A stretch of DNA of 62,713 nt from the NCBI GenBank assembly GCA_947570265.1, contig CANOUR010000005.1:1-62713 (forward strand). The letters are read 5' to 3'. Below are positions 1 to 9,300 of the stretch, in pieces (the stretch's first letter is position 1; each line of letters begins with the position of its first letter). The DNA is from an uncultured Bacteroidales bacterium (GTDB lineage Bacteria > Bacteroidota > Bacteroidia > Bacteroidales > Muribaculaceae). A program made the translations under genes and the position numbers. Under the pieces are notes generated by a model. That model worked only from the letters and a program-made list of their open reading frames with translations. It did no database searches and had not been told where the DNA came from.

Positions 1-149
1 AGGCTCTTATCAACACCGCCTTCGGTATCGCAACCGGTGCATTCGCTGTAATCTCCTACAACTTCTACACCAACAAGATCGACAACCTCACCTACGCTAT
101 CGACGAAATCGGTTTCTCGATCGTGCAGACATTCCAGGCTACACACTGA
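1..149 (+). CDS. exbB: ExbB/TolQ/MotA proton channel family protein, C-terminal end (partial)
   Basis: Open frame from the left edge (frame starting at base 3) to a TGA at 147-149. The visible 48 residues hold the end of a hydrophobic helix (GAFAVISYNFYTNKID) followed by a short amphipathic tail, as at the end of ExbB-type channel subunits. The assignment rests mainly on the next three genes, two exbD and one tonB, which in Bacteroidota normally follow exbB in one operon. The start and most of the protein lie outside the window, so the number of membrane helices cannot be judged. Confidence 0.75.
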   Translation, partial: ALINTAFGIATGAFAVISYNFYTNKIDNLTYAIDEIGFSIVQTFQATH

Positions 150-201
150 TCCCCTATTACTCTGAATAATTCTTAGGTATAATCCAATTCAATCAAGTAA
201 T

Positions 202-921
202 ATGGGAAAAGTAAAAATTAAAAGAAAGAGCACCCTCATCGACATGACCGCGATGAGTGACGTGACCGTTCTTTTGCTTACTTTCTTCATGTTGACCTCA
301 ACTTTCCTCCAGAAAGAGCCTGTGACAGTGCTCACACCTTCATCGGTGTCGGAGATCAAGGTGCCTACCAACAACCTGGCATCGATCCTCGTTTCTCCAA
401 ATGGAAAGGTGTTCATTTCCGTCCTCGGTGAGGCTGACCCCACCGTTGCCGACGGCGAATGGGCTTCGGAGCCCATCCGCAAGCAGATTCTCGAGAATGC
501 GCTTGGCGAATGGAACCGTCTCCACCCCAGCAACAAAGTAAGCCTCACACCAAGTGAGATCGAGACCTTCACGAAACTCAACATGTTCGGTGTACCCTTC
601 ACACAGCTGAAGGCATTCCTCGACATGTCACAGACCGAGCAGGATAAGTTCATCTCCAACATGGAGAACCCCGCTGCCGGCATACCCGTCAACGACAACC
701 GTGACCTCGAGAAGCCCAATGAGTTCCAGATCTGGATGCGTGCAATCTACTCTTCAGGTAACGACAACCTCCAGCGCGCCCTCAAGCGCGGCGAAGGTAT
801 CGCCGTCAAGGCCGACAAAGGCACTCCATATGCCGTCGTCCACGACGTCCTCGACAACCTGCAGACGCTCAAGATGAACCGCTTCAGCATCATGACCGCA
901 CTTAAATCCAGCGAAGACTAA
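202..921 (+). CDS. exbD: ExbD/TolR family biopolymer transport protein (first copy)
   Basis: A 239-residue protein with a short basic cytoplasmic N-terminus, one membrane segment at about residues 15-36 and a periplasmic remainder. The membrane segment carries Asp20 in the context MSDVTVLLLTFFM, the proton-path aspartate expected of ExbD/TolR. ExbD works with ExbB to pass proton-motive energy to TonB and so to outer-membrane receptors. It lies 52 nt after exbB and 5 nt before a second exbD. The periplasmic part is longer than in enterobacterial ExbD (about 140 residues in total), which is usual in Bacteroidota. Confidence 0.9.
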   Translation: MGKVKIKRKSTLIDMTAMSDVTVLLLTFFMLTSTFLQKEPVTVLTPSSVSEIKVPTNNLASILVSPNGKVFISVLGEADPTVADGEWASEPIRKQILENALGEWNRLHPSNKVSLTPSEIETFTKLNMFGVPFTQLKAFLDMSQTEQDKFISNMENPAAGIPVNDNRDLEKPNEFQIWMRAIYSSGNDNLQRALKRGEGIAVKADKGTPYAVVHDVLDNLQTLKMNRFSIMTALKSSED

Positions 922-926
922 TCATT

Positions 927-1652
927 ATGGCACAGATTGAACAATCAGACGGCGGCAAAAAGAAAAAAGGCGCCCAGAAAAAGATGCATATCCATGTGGA
1001 CTTCACCCCCATGGTGGATATGAACATGCTTCTGATTACATTCTTCATGCTTTGTACCACGATGATCAAGTCGCAGACCCTGCAGATCACCCTCCCTACC
1101 AACGAGAAGGTCGAGGAGCAGGAGATGAACAAAGCTAAGGAATCAGAAGGTATCACAATGATTGTGGACGTCGAGCGCAATGCCGACGGTACTGCCAAGA
1201 AAGACGAGAACGGCGATCCCGTCAACATCGTCTACTACTATTTCGGCAAGCCCACCATCACCGCTGAGGAGAACAACCTTCAGGCCGAATATTTCATCGG
1301 CGACGAAAACAATCTCCAGCGCGGCGTCCGCAAGATCCTCCACGACCGCAACAAGGAAGTGCTCAAACGCATTGACGAACTCAAGGCTAAATGGGCTGCC
1401 AAAGAGTTCTCCAGCAATGCCGACATTAACGATAGCATCTATCAGGCTCGCGCCAAGGCTATCCGTAATGACTCGACTATCGAGCGTCCTGTTGTGGTGA
1501 TCAAGGCTACACCCGAAGCCCGCTGGGAAAGCCTGATCAGCGCTCTCGATGAAATGCAGATCAATCAGATCTCGCGCTACCAGATTGACAATATCAATCA
1601 GGTCGACTCTGCGATGATCATTGATTACCGCGCTAAGCATCCTGCTAAGTAA
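927..1652 (+). CDS. exbD: ExbD/TolR family biopolymer transport protein (second copy)
   Basis: A 241-residue paralogue of the preceding gene. It has a lysine-rich N-terminus (KKKKGAQKK) and a single membrane segment at about residues 27-46 with Asp31 in PMVDMNMLLITFFML. Two different ExbD proteins in one exbB-tonB operon are common in Bacteroidota and probably form a mixed stator with ExbB. The start ATG at 927 follows the previous stop by 5 nt, so translation is probably coupled. The C-terminal periplasmic region is charged and has little similarity to the first copy. Confidence 0.88.
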   Translation: MAQIEQSDGGKKKKGAQKKMHIHVDFTPMVDMNMLLITFFMLCTTMIKSQTLQITLPTNEKVEEQEMNKAKESEGITMIVDVERNADGTAKKDENGDPVNIVYYYFGKPTITAEENNLQAEYFIGDENNLQRGVRKILHDRNKEVLKRIDELKAKWAAKEFSSNADINDSIYQARAKAIRNDSTIERPVVVIKATPEARWESLISALDEMQINQISRYQIDNINQVDSAMIIDYRAKHPAK

Positions 1653-1699
1653 GTTACGTGATGACAGATATATATTAACAAGAAAGAAAGCTAAGAAAA

Positions 1700-2551
1700 A
1701 TGGCAAAAGATGTAGATCTTTCATCAAAGGAATGGCGTGACCTTGTCTTCGACGGCAAGAATCAGGACTTTGGAGCATATGAGCTCCGCAGTGGTTCGGT
1801 AAAACGCCACAACGTAGCTATGATAGCAGTGGTAGTTGTGCTTGTAGTGCTCTTCCTGCTCGGTTTGCTCGTCAACACCGTGATCAGTCAGGTAGAGGCA
1901 CGCCCCGAAGATGTGACCGAACAGGCTATCGCCGAGTTCGCTACTGAGGAGGATGTTCAGGAAGAAGATCCCGAGCCTCAGCGCATCGAGGAGCAGCAGC
2001 CCGAAGCACTGCCCGAGGAGATCCTCAACACCGTGAAGATGGCCGAAGTGAAATTCGTTGCCGACGACGAGGTGAAGGAGGAGATCAAGAGTCAGGATGA
2101 AATCAAGGAAACGGAAACCGCAGTCGGCGCCACCAACTTCGATCAGGGTACCGACGACCTCACCAAGACTGTGCGCGAGCACAAAAACGAGGTGATCGTC
2201 GAGGAAATCAAGCATGCCCCGGTTGAGGACAACAAGGTGTTCACTGCCGTTGAGCAGCCGCCGACATTCCCCGGTGGTGAGGCCGCCCTTATGAAGTATC
2301 TTAGTAGCCACATCAAATATCCGCCTGTGTGCGAGGAGAACGGTATTCAAGGTCGCGTGGTGGTTCAGTTCGTGGTCACCAAGACCGGACATATCGGAGA
2401 GGTGAAAGTAGTGCGTGGTAAAGACCCCGACCTCGACAAAGAGGCTGTTCGCGTGGTCAAGAGCCTGCCTAAGTTCAACCCCGGCAAGATGAACGGTAAT
2501 GCAGTGAACGTTTGGTACACTCTTCCCGTTAACTTCAAACTGTCTATGTAA
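1700..2551 (+). CDS. tonB: Energy transducer TonB
   Basis: 283 residues. The N-terminal segment EWRDLVFDGKNQDFGAYELR (11-30) is the Bacteroidota TonB signature. A membrane helix spans about 39-62, followed by an acidic, Glu/Pro-rich spacer (70-175) instead of the Pro-Lys spacer of enterobacteria. The C-terminal TonB domain (about 205-281) includes YPP, the GRVVVQFVV strand and WYTLPVNF. It contacts TonB boxes of outer-membrane receptors and moves energy from ExbBD. It is the last gene of the operon; a hairpin follows 25 nt downstream. Confidence 0.93.
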   Translation: MAKDVDLSSKEWRDLVFDGKNQDFGAYELRSGSVKRHNVAMIAVVVVLVVLFLLGLLVNTVISQVEARPEDVTEQAIAEFATEEDVQEEDPEPQRIEEQQPEALPEEILNTVKMAEVKFVADDEVKEEIKSQDEIKETETAVGATNFDQGTDDLTKTVREHKNEVIVEEIKHAPVEDNKVFTAVEQPPTFPGGEAALMKYLSSHIKYPPVCEENGIQGRVVVQFVVTKTGHIGEVKVVRGKDPDLDKEAVRVVKSLPKFNPGKMNGNAVNVWYTLPVNFKLSM

Positions 2552-2576
2552 TCCGTCAGGATATATCCCTCTTATC

Positions 2577-2609
2577 AGCGTAGGTTGCACTTTGTGTGCA
2601 GCCTACGCT
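2577..2609 (+). terminator. Rho-independent-type terminator after tonB
   Basis: Arms 2577-2590 and 2596-2609 pair over 14 bp with one G-U pair, loop TTTGT, followed by a weak T-rich run. It closes the exbB-exbD-exbD-tonB operon. A GTG codon at 2596 that would extend the next gene upstream lies in this hairpin and is therefore unlikely to be a real start. Confidence 0.75.
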
Positions 2610-2676
2610 TGCTTTAGTGGCAGCACTCATCCCGGCAATTCTTGTAGAAAACCGTGTGATTGATTATCTTTGGGCT

Positions 2677-4251
2677 ATGTTAGACGACAGACGACACGGT
2701 GATCTGCCCGTAATTGCGATTATGCTCCTGATAGCGTTGCTATACGGAGCCATGAACTTGTTGACGTCTCCGTTGCTCGATGATCTGGCATTCTATGACC
2801 GGTTCTACAGACATGTCCGCTCAGAAGGGTTTGCCGGTTTCATAGAAGGATACGCAGGTTTCGTCAAACAGATGTATGAAGAGGACAATATACGGCTCTC
2901 TAACTGTTTTGCTGTAATATTTACCCTCAATCCGTTCACAAGGGCGTTGTTCGTTATTATCGCCGCCGCTTCAGCCGCTGCGATGTATGGAATTGCGGCC
3001 AAAGTTATATGCCGCGGAGCAGCCGACTGGCGAGTGTTGGCAATGGTGTGGTTTGCCGGGACATTGTTCCTGCCGTGGCGCGACTGTATTTTCGTCAATG
3101 TCTTTTATTCAAACTATGTCATTGCTTCTGTCATACTGCTGGTGTTTTACCGGTCATTGGCAGCTGGCAAAACAGCCCGGACTGTGCTGCTTGCAATTTT
3201 GCTCGGATGGTGGCACGAGGGATTTTCTGCAGTGGCGTTGGGCGGTCTCGCAGTTTTGGTGATCCGGCGCCGTTTTCACCCGGGAAAGTTGGTCTGGTTG
3301 TCAATCTGTTTGTTGTTCGTCGTGTCTATGCTTGCGATGACATCCCGAGGTATGCTTAGCCGAGCTACAGGTGAGTTAGACAATATGGGGCTTCTTTGTG
3401 CTCCCGGGCGGTTGTTGATGAATAATTCACTGTCGGTCCTGCTGGCGGGCTTTATTGTGGTTCAGGTGTGTTTCCGGCGTGGCAGGATTGAGTTGCGGAA
3501 GATATTTGTCCGTGATGACGCATCTTTTTTTGCCGGAGCGGTTGCAGCGGGTGTATTATTGTGTCTGTTTATTCAAGCGGCTCCCCGCACATCATTCGCG
3601 CCTCAGCTGTGTGCAGTGGTGTTGTCGGGTATTATTCTCAGAAACGTCTTTAAACCGTCATATTTAGTTCTGAATGTGTTGGCGGTTTTCGCTATCATTT
3701 TGTGTGTGTTGCATGGAGTGTATTCATGTTACTGGGCTTCGAGGTTTAAGAATCAGGATATTCATATTATGGAGCTGTTGAATGAATCAGACAGTGGCAC
3801 GGTATATTATGACATGTTGATGCCTGAAGATTGTCCGACATTGCTGACACTTAATTTCCCGCTGCGTAATTTGTGGGTTAATTGGTTTCATTATAAATAT
3901 CTTAGCGAACACATGCCCGATAGGGATGGACGCATAGCGGTTGTGCCAAGTGCATTGTCCGCTGATCTTGATTCGGGAGAATTGCTTGACAGTGTGTCGG
4001 GTATTCGTCGCTGCGGAAATGCAATGTATACCAAAAAGTGTCTTCACCGGTCATATTCTGATGACTTTGGATCTGTTGGCAGAACAGATGCTAAGGTGGT
4101 GTTTGAAGATGAGCCTCGCAAGGAATATCTGATGCATTGCCTTTCCATAAGATTCAGTGGATCTGACGGTGAGGATTATTACTATATAAAGATTCTTGAC
4201 CGTAACAAGGGCTCAAAGCGAGTCAAAAGCATCCGTATAGTGAAATGGTAG
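2677..4251 (+). CDS. Polytopic membrane protein, DUF6056-like (paralogue 1)
   Basis: 524 residues from the ATG at 2677. The frame is open further upstream (GTG at 2596), but that start lies inside the tonB terminator hairpin. About ten hydrophobic segments cover the first 390 residues, with a soluble C-terminal part of about 130 residues. Short motifs shared with the next gene and with the gene at 25428 are an acidic pair after helix 1 (LLDDLAFYDRF), RLSNCF, LPWRDCIF and a WWHEGFSA block. These resemble the DUF6056/glucosyltransferase-like polytopic family of Bacteroidota, which I recall only loosely. A GT-C-type transferase of cell-surface sugars is one guess; no catalytic residue is proven. 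It overlaps the next gene by 7 nt. Confidence 0.65.
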   Translation: MLDDRRHGDLPVIAIMLLIALLYGAMNLLTSPLLDDLAFYDRFYRHVRSEGFAGFIEGYAGFVKQMYEEDNIRLSNCFAVIFTLNPFTRALFVIIAAASAAAMYGIAAKVICRGAADWRVLAMVWFAGTLFLPWRDCIFVNVFYSNYVIASVILLVFYRSLAAGKTARTVLLAILLGWWHEGFSAVALGGLAVLVIRRRFHPGKLVWLSICLLFVVSMLAMTSRGMLSRATGELDNMGLLCAPGRLLMNNSLSVLLAGFIVVQVCFRRGRIELRKIFVRDDASFFAGAVAAGVLLCLFIQAAPRTSFAPQLCAVVLSGIILRNVFKPSYLVLNVLAVFAIILCVLHGVYSCYWASRFKNQDIHIMELLNESDSGTVYYDMLMPEDCPTLLTLNFPLRNLWVNWFHYKYLSEHMPDRDGRIAVVPSALSADLDSGELLDSVSGIRRCGNAMYTKKCLHRSYSDDFGSVGRTDAKVVFEDEPRKEYLMHCLSIRFSGSDGEDYYYIKILDRNKGSKRVKSIRIVKW

Positions 4252-5819
4252 GGTCGCCACGTTCATATCTTCCGTCGCTTTACGTCACAGTCTTGATTTC
4301 GGCAATCTATGCTGTGATGGAATGGTTTACGCCATTTCAATATGACAATCTGATGTTTGATGCTACTTATCTTATTTATTCCGGCGGATCATCGGATTTC
4401 TCGCTTGATGCCTACATGAAATATATAGATAGGATAAAGGATGTAGATAACTGGCGATTGGCTAACATACTTGCGCCGGCAAGCACTATTATTCTCGACA
4501 GCAAGCTGATATTTTCGATTTTATGCGGTTTGTGCATGGGTTTGAACGCATATCTTGGCGCATGGTTTGCAGAAGGAGACAGACGACCGTCTGCCGGGAC
4601 AATCGTGGCTGTGTGGGCATTGATGATAATTGCACTGCCGTGGAGAAACAATCTGTTGACAGGCGATTATGCATTGAATTATATATTCGGAGCGACATTG
4701 TCACTTGTCACACTGTGGTTCATAGTGCAGTCGCTGAGAAGAAACAGATGGTGGCTTGAATGTAGCACCATGTTGATGTGTCTGTTGACAGGGTTATGGC
4801 ACGAGGGTTTCGCCATTCCGCTATCGGTCGGCATCGTTTGCTATATAGCTGTGCGCCGGGCAAAACTACCCGAAAGAATATGGTTTTATGCTGTCGTGAT
4901 TGCTGTGACGGCCGTAGTATGGGTCGTGTTCTCCCGTCAACATGAGCGGGTTGGACGCGAACTGTTGACGTTTACGGGTTTACACGGCACTATAAGGATT
5001 CTTGCATCAAATTTTATGACTGTGGCGATGTGCGTGTTCTTAGCCCTCTCATTATCGGTTAGATTCTTGCGGGATAATATCAGGCGGTGTGCTGCTCACC
5101 CTGGTTTTGTGGTATTGTCAGGTTGTGCTGTGGCCGGTATGGCGATGAGTCTTATGGTGAGACACACTGACCGCATGGCTATGTGGCCACAGATGTGCTC
5201 GTTGATAACTGTTGTCGCTCTGTGGCGTCAGCCGTCGGTCGATACTATAAGGCGTCCGGTCAGAAACACGGTGGCATTGGCTATTGTTGCAGCGTGTATA
5301 TTGCAGTCGGTATATGCGATTAAGTATTTGGCAATCAACGATGCTGTGCACAGTGACATTATGTCGCAGGTGGCGTCGCGCAAAGGAGGTGGCGCGGTAT
5401 ATGCCGATGTGCTTTTCCCTGAAGATTATCCTGCGTTGACGCTCGGCATGATACCACGCAGTACATTTGTCGAGACATATACTTACAGATGTATCGACGG
5501 CCGTTACGGCAGAAAGGATGTTGCAGTTGTCCCGACAGCCTTAAGACGCATGACCGTTGCTGCTTGCGACACGCTTGGTGGCACTCCGGTGGTCATGCTG
5601 GTTAACGGAGAGGCATTGGTTTATGCCGACGGGAGTGCACCGTATGGCGATAGGCGCTGTGGCATCGGACTCGCTGATATAACGATGACAGATGGCCAAA
5701 TACTGCGTGGGCATCAGTTTTTCCACATAGCCTTTGATGCGTCGGATGGCAAAAGATATGTTTATGTCAAACCGTTGGGTATACATTCATCAGATGTAAA
5801 GAGTTTTATAATCAATTAA
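4245..5819 (+). CDS. Polytopic membrane protein, DUF6056-like (paralogue 2)
   Basis: 524 residues, the same length as the trimmed preceding protein. It shares the early acidic motif (FQYDNLMFDATY), an NWRLAN motif, LPWRNNLL and LWHEGFAIP at matching positions, and a soluble C-terminal tail of similar size with a PEDYPALTLG segment that matches PEDCPTLLTLN in its neighbour. The pair therefore looks like a tandem duplication that has diverged strongly. The start at 4245 overlaps the upstream gene, and the next gene starts 2 nt after its stop, so the three are probably co-transcribed. The function is unknown; membrane sugar transfer is a family-level guess only. Confidence 0.65.
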   Translation: MVGSPRSYLPSLYVTVLISAIYAVMEWFTPFQYDNLMFDATYLIYSGGSSDFSLDAYMKYIDRIKDVDNWRLANILAPASTIILDSKLIFSILCGLCMGLNAYLGAWFAEGDRRPSAGTIVAVWALMIIALPWRNNLLTGDYALNYIFGATLSLVTLWFIVQSLRRNRWWLECSTMLMCLLTGLWHEGFAIPLSVGIVCYIAVRRAKLPERIWFYAVVIAVTAVVWVVFSRQHERVGRELLTFTGLHGTIRILASNFMTVAMCVFLALSLSVRFLRDNIRRCAAHPGFVVLSGCAVAGMAMSLMVRHTDRMAMWPQMCSLITVVALWRQPSVDTIRRPVRNTVALAIVAACILQSVYAIKYLAINDAVHSDIMSQVASRKGGGAVYADVLFPEDYPALTLGMIPRSTFVETYTYRCIDGRYGRKDVAVVPTALRRMTVAACDTLGGTPVVMLVNGEALVYADGSAPYGDRRCGIGLADITMTDGQILRGHQFFHIAFDASDGKRYVYVKPLGIHSSDVKSFIIN

Positions 5820-5821
5820 AT

Positions 5822-6307
5822 ATGGCGGATAATTTTCTTGAGAGGCGTATGGATGACTATCGAAGCGGTCGGCTTTCTTCATCGGGTGCCGGCCGGGCGA
5901 AAACCATCTCGCGTCCGACTGCAATAGTGCATGTGCATGGTGAGGAAATGGCATCCCTTGTGGGGGCATTGCGCAAGCATGGAGCAGCCGTCAGTTTCAG
6001 TGGAATGGATGGCAAAACAGGTATGCTGTTGGCTCAGGAGACAGGCTCGATGTTTTGCCCTTTTGAGTTGGCAGAGGCTCTGGAGCGTGTAGTAATCGCC
6101 CGCCAGCGTATCGATGCTGTGGTCGTTGCGGGTCTGTCGTGTGTAAAACCGTTAGTCGGCAATCTTATTGCGATAGCGGATAGGGGTGTGGATGGAGCGC
6201 ATCGCATAGATCCGTCGCTCGGAGCTGATGATCAGGCGCGTCTTGTAATAGCTCTGTCGAAAATATCGACAAGGCTTGAAATCGTGGCGCGCAATGACGT
6301 GGAGTGA
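5822..6307 (+). CDS. Small Rossmann/SDR-like protein of unknown function
   Basis: 161 residues. The N-terminus (about 1-30) is basic and Ser-rich. Residues 33-110 read like the first half of a short-chain dehydrogenase: strand AIVHVHG, helix, strand GAAVSFSGMD, a helix ending in QETG, then RIDAVVVAGL. The usual TGxxxGxG glycine motif is absent and the protein ends before any YxxxK active site, so dinucleotide binding and catalysis are doubtful. It sits between the membrane paralogues (2 nt) and dnaE (25 nt). I do not recognise a named family with certainty. Confidence 0.5.
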   Translation: MADNFLERRMDDYRSGRLSSSGAGRAKTISRPTAIVHVHGEEMASLVGALRKHGAAVSFSGMDGKTGMLLAQETGSMFCPFELAEALERVVIARQRIDAVVVAGLSCVKPLVGNLIAIADRGVDGAHRIDPSLGADDQARLVIALSKISTRLEIVARNDVE

Positions 6308-6320
6308 GCGAAAAATTGCG

Positions 6321-6328
6321 TAACTTTA
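6321..6328 (+). promoter_or_regulatory. Possible -7 element (TAACTTTA) just before dnaE
   Basis: TAACTTTA differs by one base from the Bacteroidota -7 consensus TAnnTTTG and ends 5 nt before the dnaE ATG at 6333. No clear TTG element lies about 20 nt upstream. If used, it would give a leaderless dnaE message. Confidence 0.25.
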
Positions 6329-6332
6329 CGCC

Positions 6333-9300
6333 ATGACTCCCTTCGTTCATCTTCACGTCCACACACAATATTCCTTGCTTGACGGTCAGGCCACGATAAA
6401 AGGCTTGGTCGATAAGGCTATTGCCGACGGCATGCCCGGTCTGGCTATCACCGATCATGGCAACATGTTTGGCATGAAGGAATATCACAATTATGTGAAC
6501 AAGATAAACGCGCCCCACATCAAAGCTGTGAAAGCAGCCGCCAAAGCAGTTGATGAGGCGGAACGAGCCGGAGATGAAAGCATGTTGGCTGCTGCAAGGG
6601 CTGAACTTGCCGAGGCTAAGCGCAAAGTGTTCAAGCCTATTTTCGGGTGTGAGATGTATGTTGCGCTTAAGTCACTGCATGAGACGGTCGATAAAAAAGA
6701 TACAGGTCGGCATCTGATTGTTCTCGCCAAGAACAAGACGGGTTACAAGAATTTGATCAAGCTTGTGTCTCAGGCATGGACTGAAGGCTTCTATTCACAT
6801 CCCCGGACAGATCTGCAGCAGCTCGCCGCCCACCGCGAAGGTCTGATCGTGTGCTCGGCATGTCTCGGCGGACAGTTGCCGAGATTGATACAGGCTGGAA
6901 ACATCAAGGAAGCCGAGGCGCATGCCCAATGGTTCAAGGATACGTTTGGCGATGACTATTACATAGAGCTTCAGCGGCATCCGACAGATAAACCGGGTGG
7001 TAGAACTGAAGTTTTCGAAGTCCAGAGCCGTGTCAATCCTCTGCTGGTGGAGATTGCACGCAAGCTTGACATAAAGCTTGTGGCAACAAACGACGTTCAT
7101 TTTACAAATGAAGATGATGCTGAGGCTCATGATCGTCTGATCTGCATTTCGACAAACAACTATCTCACCGATCCCAAGCGCATGCGCTATACCAAGCAGG
7201 AATGGATGAAGTCGACGGCAGAGATGAATGCTCTGTTTTCCGACATTCCCGAGGCTTTGTCAAATACGGTTGAGATACTTGATAAGGTTGAGACATACAG
7301 CATAGACCATGCTCCGATAATGCCGTTTTTCCAGATTCCGGAGGAATTTGGCACGGAGGAGGAATACCGTCGCCGCTTGACTGAAGAGGATCTGTTCAAC
7401 GAGTTTACCCGTGATGAACTTGGCAATGTAGTGCTCAGTCCGGAAGATGCCAAGGCTAAAATTGAAAAGCTTGGCGGCTATGACAAACTTTATCGCATAA
7501 AGTTTGAAGCCGATTATCTGAAAAAACTGGCATATGAGGGCGCGCGCAAACGCTATGGAGATCCTTTATCACCCGAACTCGACGAGCGCATAAATTTTGA
7601 GCTGCATATCATGAAGACCATGGGATTCCCGGGGTACTTCCTGATCGTGCAGGATTTCATAGCGGCCGCCCGCGAACAACTCGGAGTCAGCGTAGGCCCG
7701 GGACGTGGATCTGCTGCCGGAAGCTGTGTCGCATACTGTCTTGGCATCACGCAGATAGATCCTATCAAATATGACCTGCTGTTCGAACGATTCCTGAATC
7801 CCGACCGAATCTCGCTCCCTGATATCGACATCGATTTCGACGATGACGGTCGTGAGGATGTGCTTCGATATGTCACTGAGAAGTATGGCGCTGAAAAGGT
7901 GGCTCACATCATCACTTATGGCACGATGGCTGCAAAAAGTGCGATAAAGGATGTCGCGCGTATCGAGCAGCTGCCATTGAGTGAGAGCGATCGTCTTACA
8001 AAACTCATTCCGGTGCATATGCCGGAGGTAAACGGCAAGGAGCTTAAACCCACACTTGCCAACTGCTATGAGCATGTGCCCGAGTTTGGTCCTGAGCTGA
8101 ACAGTTCAAACCCTCTGATAGTCGAAACGCTTGATTTCGCGCGCCGTCTGGAGGGAAATGTGCGCAACACCGGTGTGCATGCGTGCGGTGTGATCATTTG
8201 CCGCGACGACATCACTGATTGGGTGCCTGTGAGCACGGCAGTGGACAAGAGTGCCGATCCAAAGAGCAAGTCAAAGCTCATCGTCACTCAATATGAAGGT
8301 TCGGTGATCGAGGAAACCGGTCTGATAAAAATGGACTTCCTCGGACTAAAGACACTTTCTATAATAAAGGAGGCAGTCCACAATATAAAGCTCACGACGG
8401 GCAAAGAGATCGATATGGACAATATACCGATCGACGACAAGAAAACCTATGAGCTTTACTGCAAGGGTCAGACTGTGGGTACATTCCAGTTTGAGTCGGC
8501 GGGAATGCAGAAGTATCTGCGCGAGCTGAAGCCAACTGTGTTCGAGGATCTGATAGCGATGAATGCGCTGTATCGTCCCGGGCCGATGGATTATATACCC
8601 GAATTTATTGCCCGTAAGCACGGACGTTCGCCGATCGTCTATGATATCCCTGAGATGGAGAAGTATCTCAAGGATACATATGGTGTGACTGTGTATCAGG
8701 AGCAAGTGATGCTTCTGAGTCGTCTGCTCGCCAATTTCACCCGAGGCCAGAGCGATACGTTGCGCAAGGCCATGGGCAAGAAGATGATCGACAAGATGAA
8801 TGCTCTGAAGGAGCTGTTCTTGGAAGGTGGTCAGAAAAACGGGCATGATCCTAAAGTCTTGTCGAAGATATGGGCTGATTGGGAGAAGTTTGCGAGCTAT
8901 GCGTTTAATAAAAGTCATGCGACATGCTATAGTTGGGTGGCATTTCAGACGGCTTGGCTGAAAGCTAACTATCCGGCGGAATATATGGCGGCTGTGCTTA
9001 CACGCAATCTCAGTGATACGGCAAAACTCACCGGCTTCATGGATGAGTGCAAGAAGATGCACATCAAAGTGAAAGGCCCCGATGCAAATGAAAGCTTCGT
9101 GGAGTTTGGTGTCAATAAGCAAGGAGATATACGCTTTGGTCTCGCGGCAATAAAGGGCGTCGGCGAGAATGTGGTAAAGGCCATAATAAAAGCCCGTGAA
9201 GATGGTGGCCCGTTCCAGTCGATATATGATTTTGTCGAACGCGTGCCTGCCGGAACAGTCAATCGCCGTGTTTTCGAGTCGCTTGCCCTTGCTGGCGCTT

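Noticed and set aside
2596..2676. GTG start extending the first membrane paralogue upstream
   Set aside because: The codon lies inside the tonB terminator hairpin (2577-2609), and the ATG at 2677 gives a protein matching its neighbour in length.
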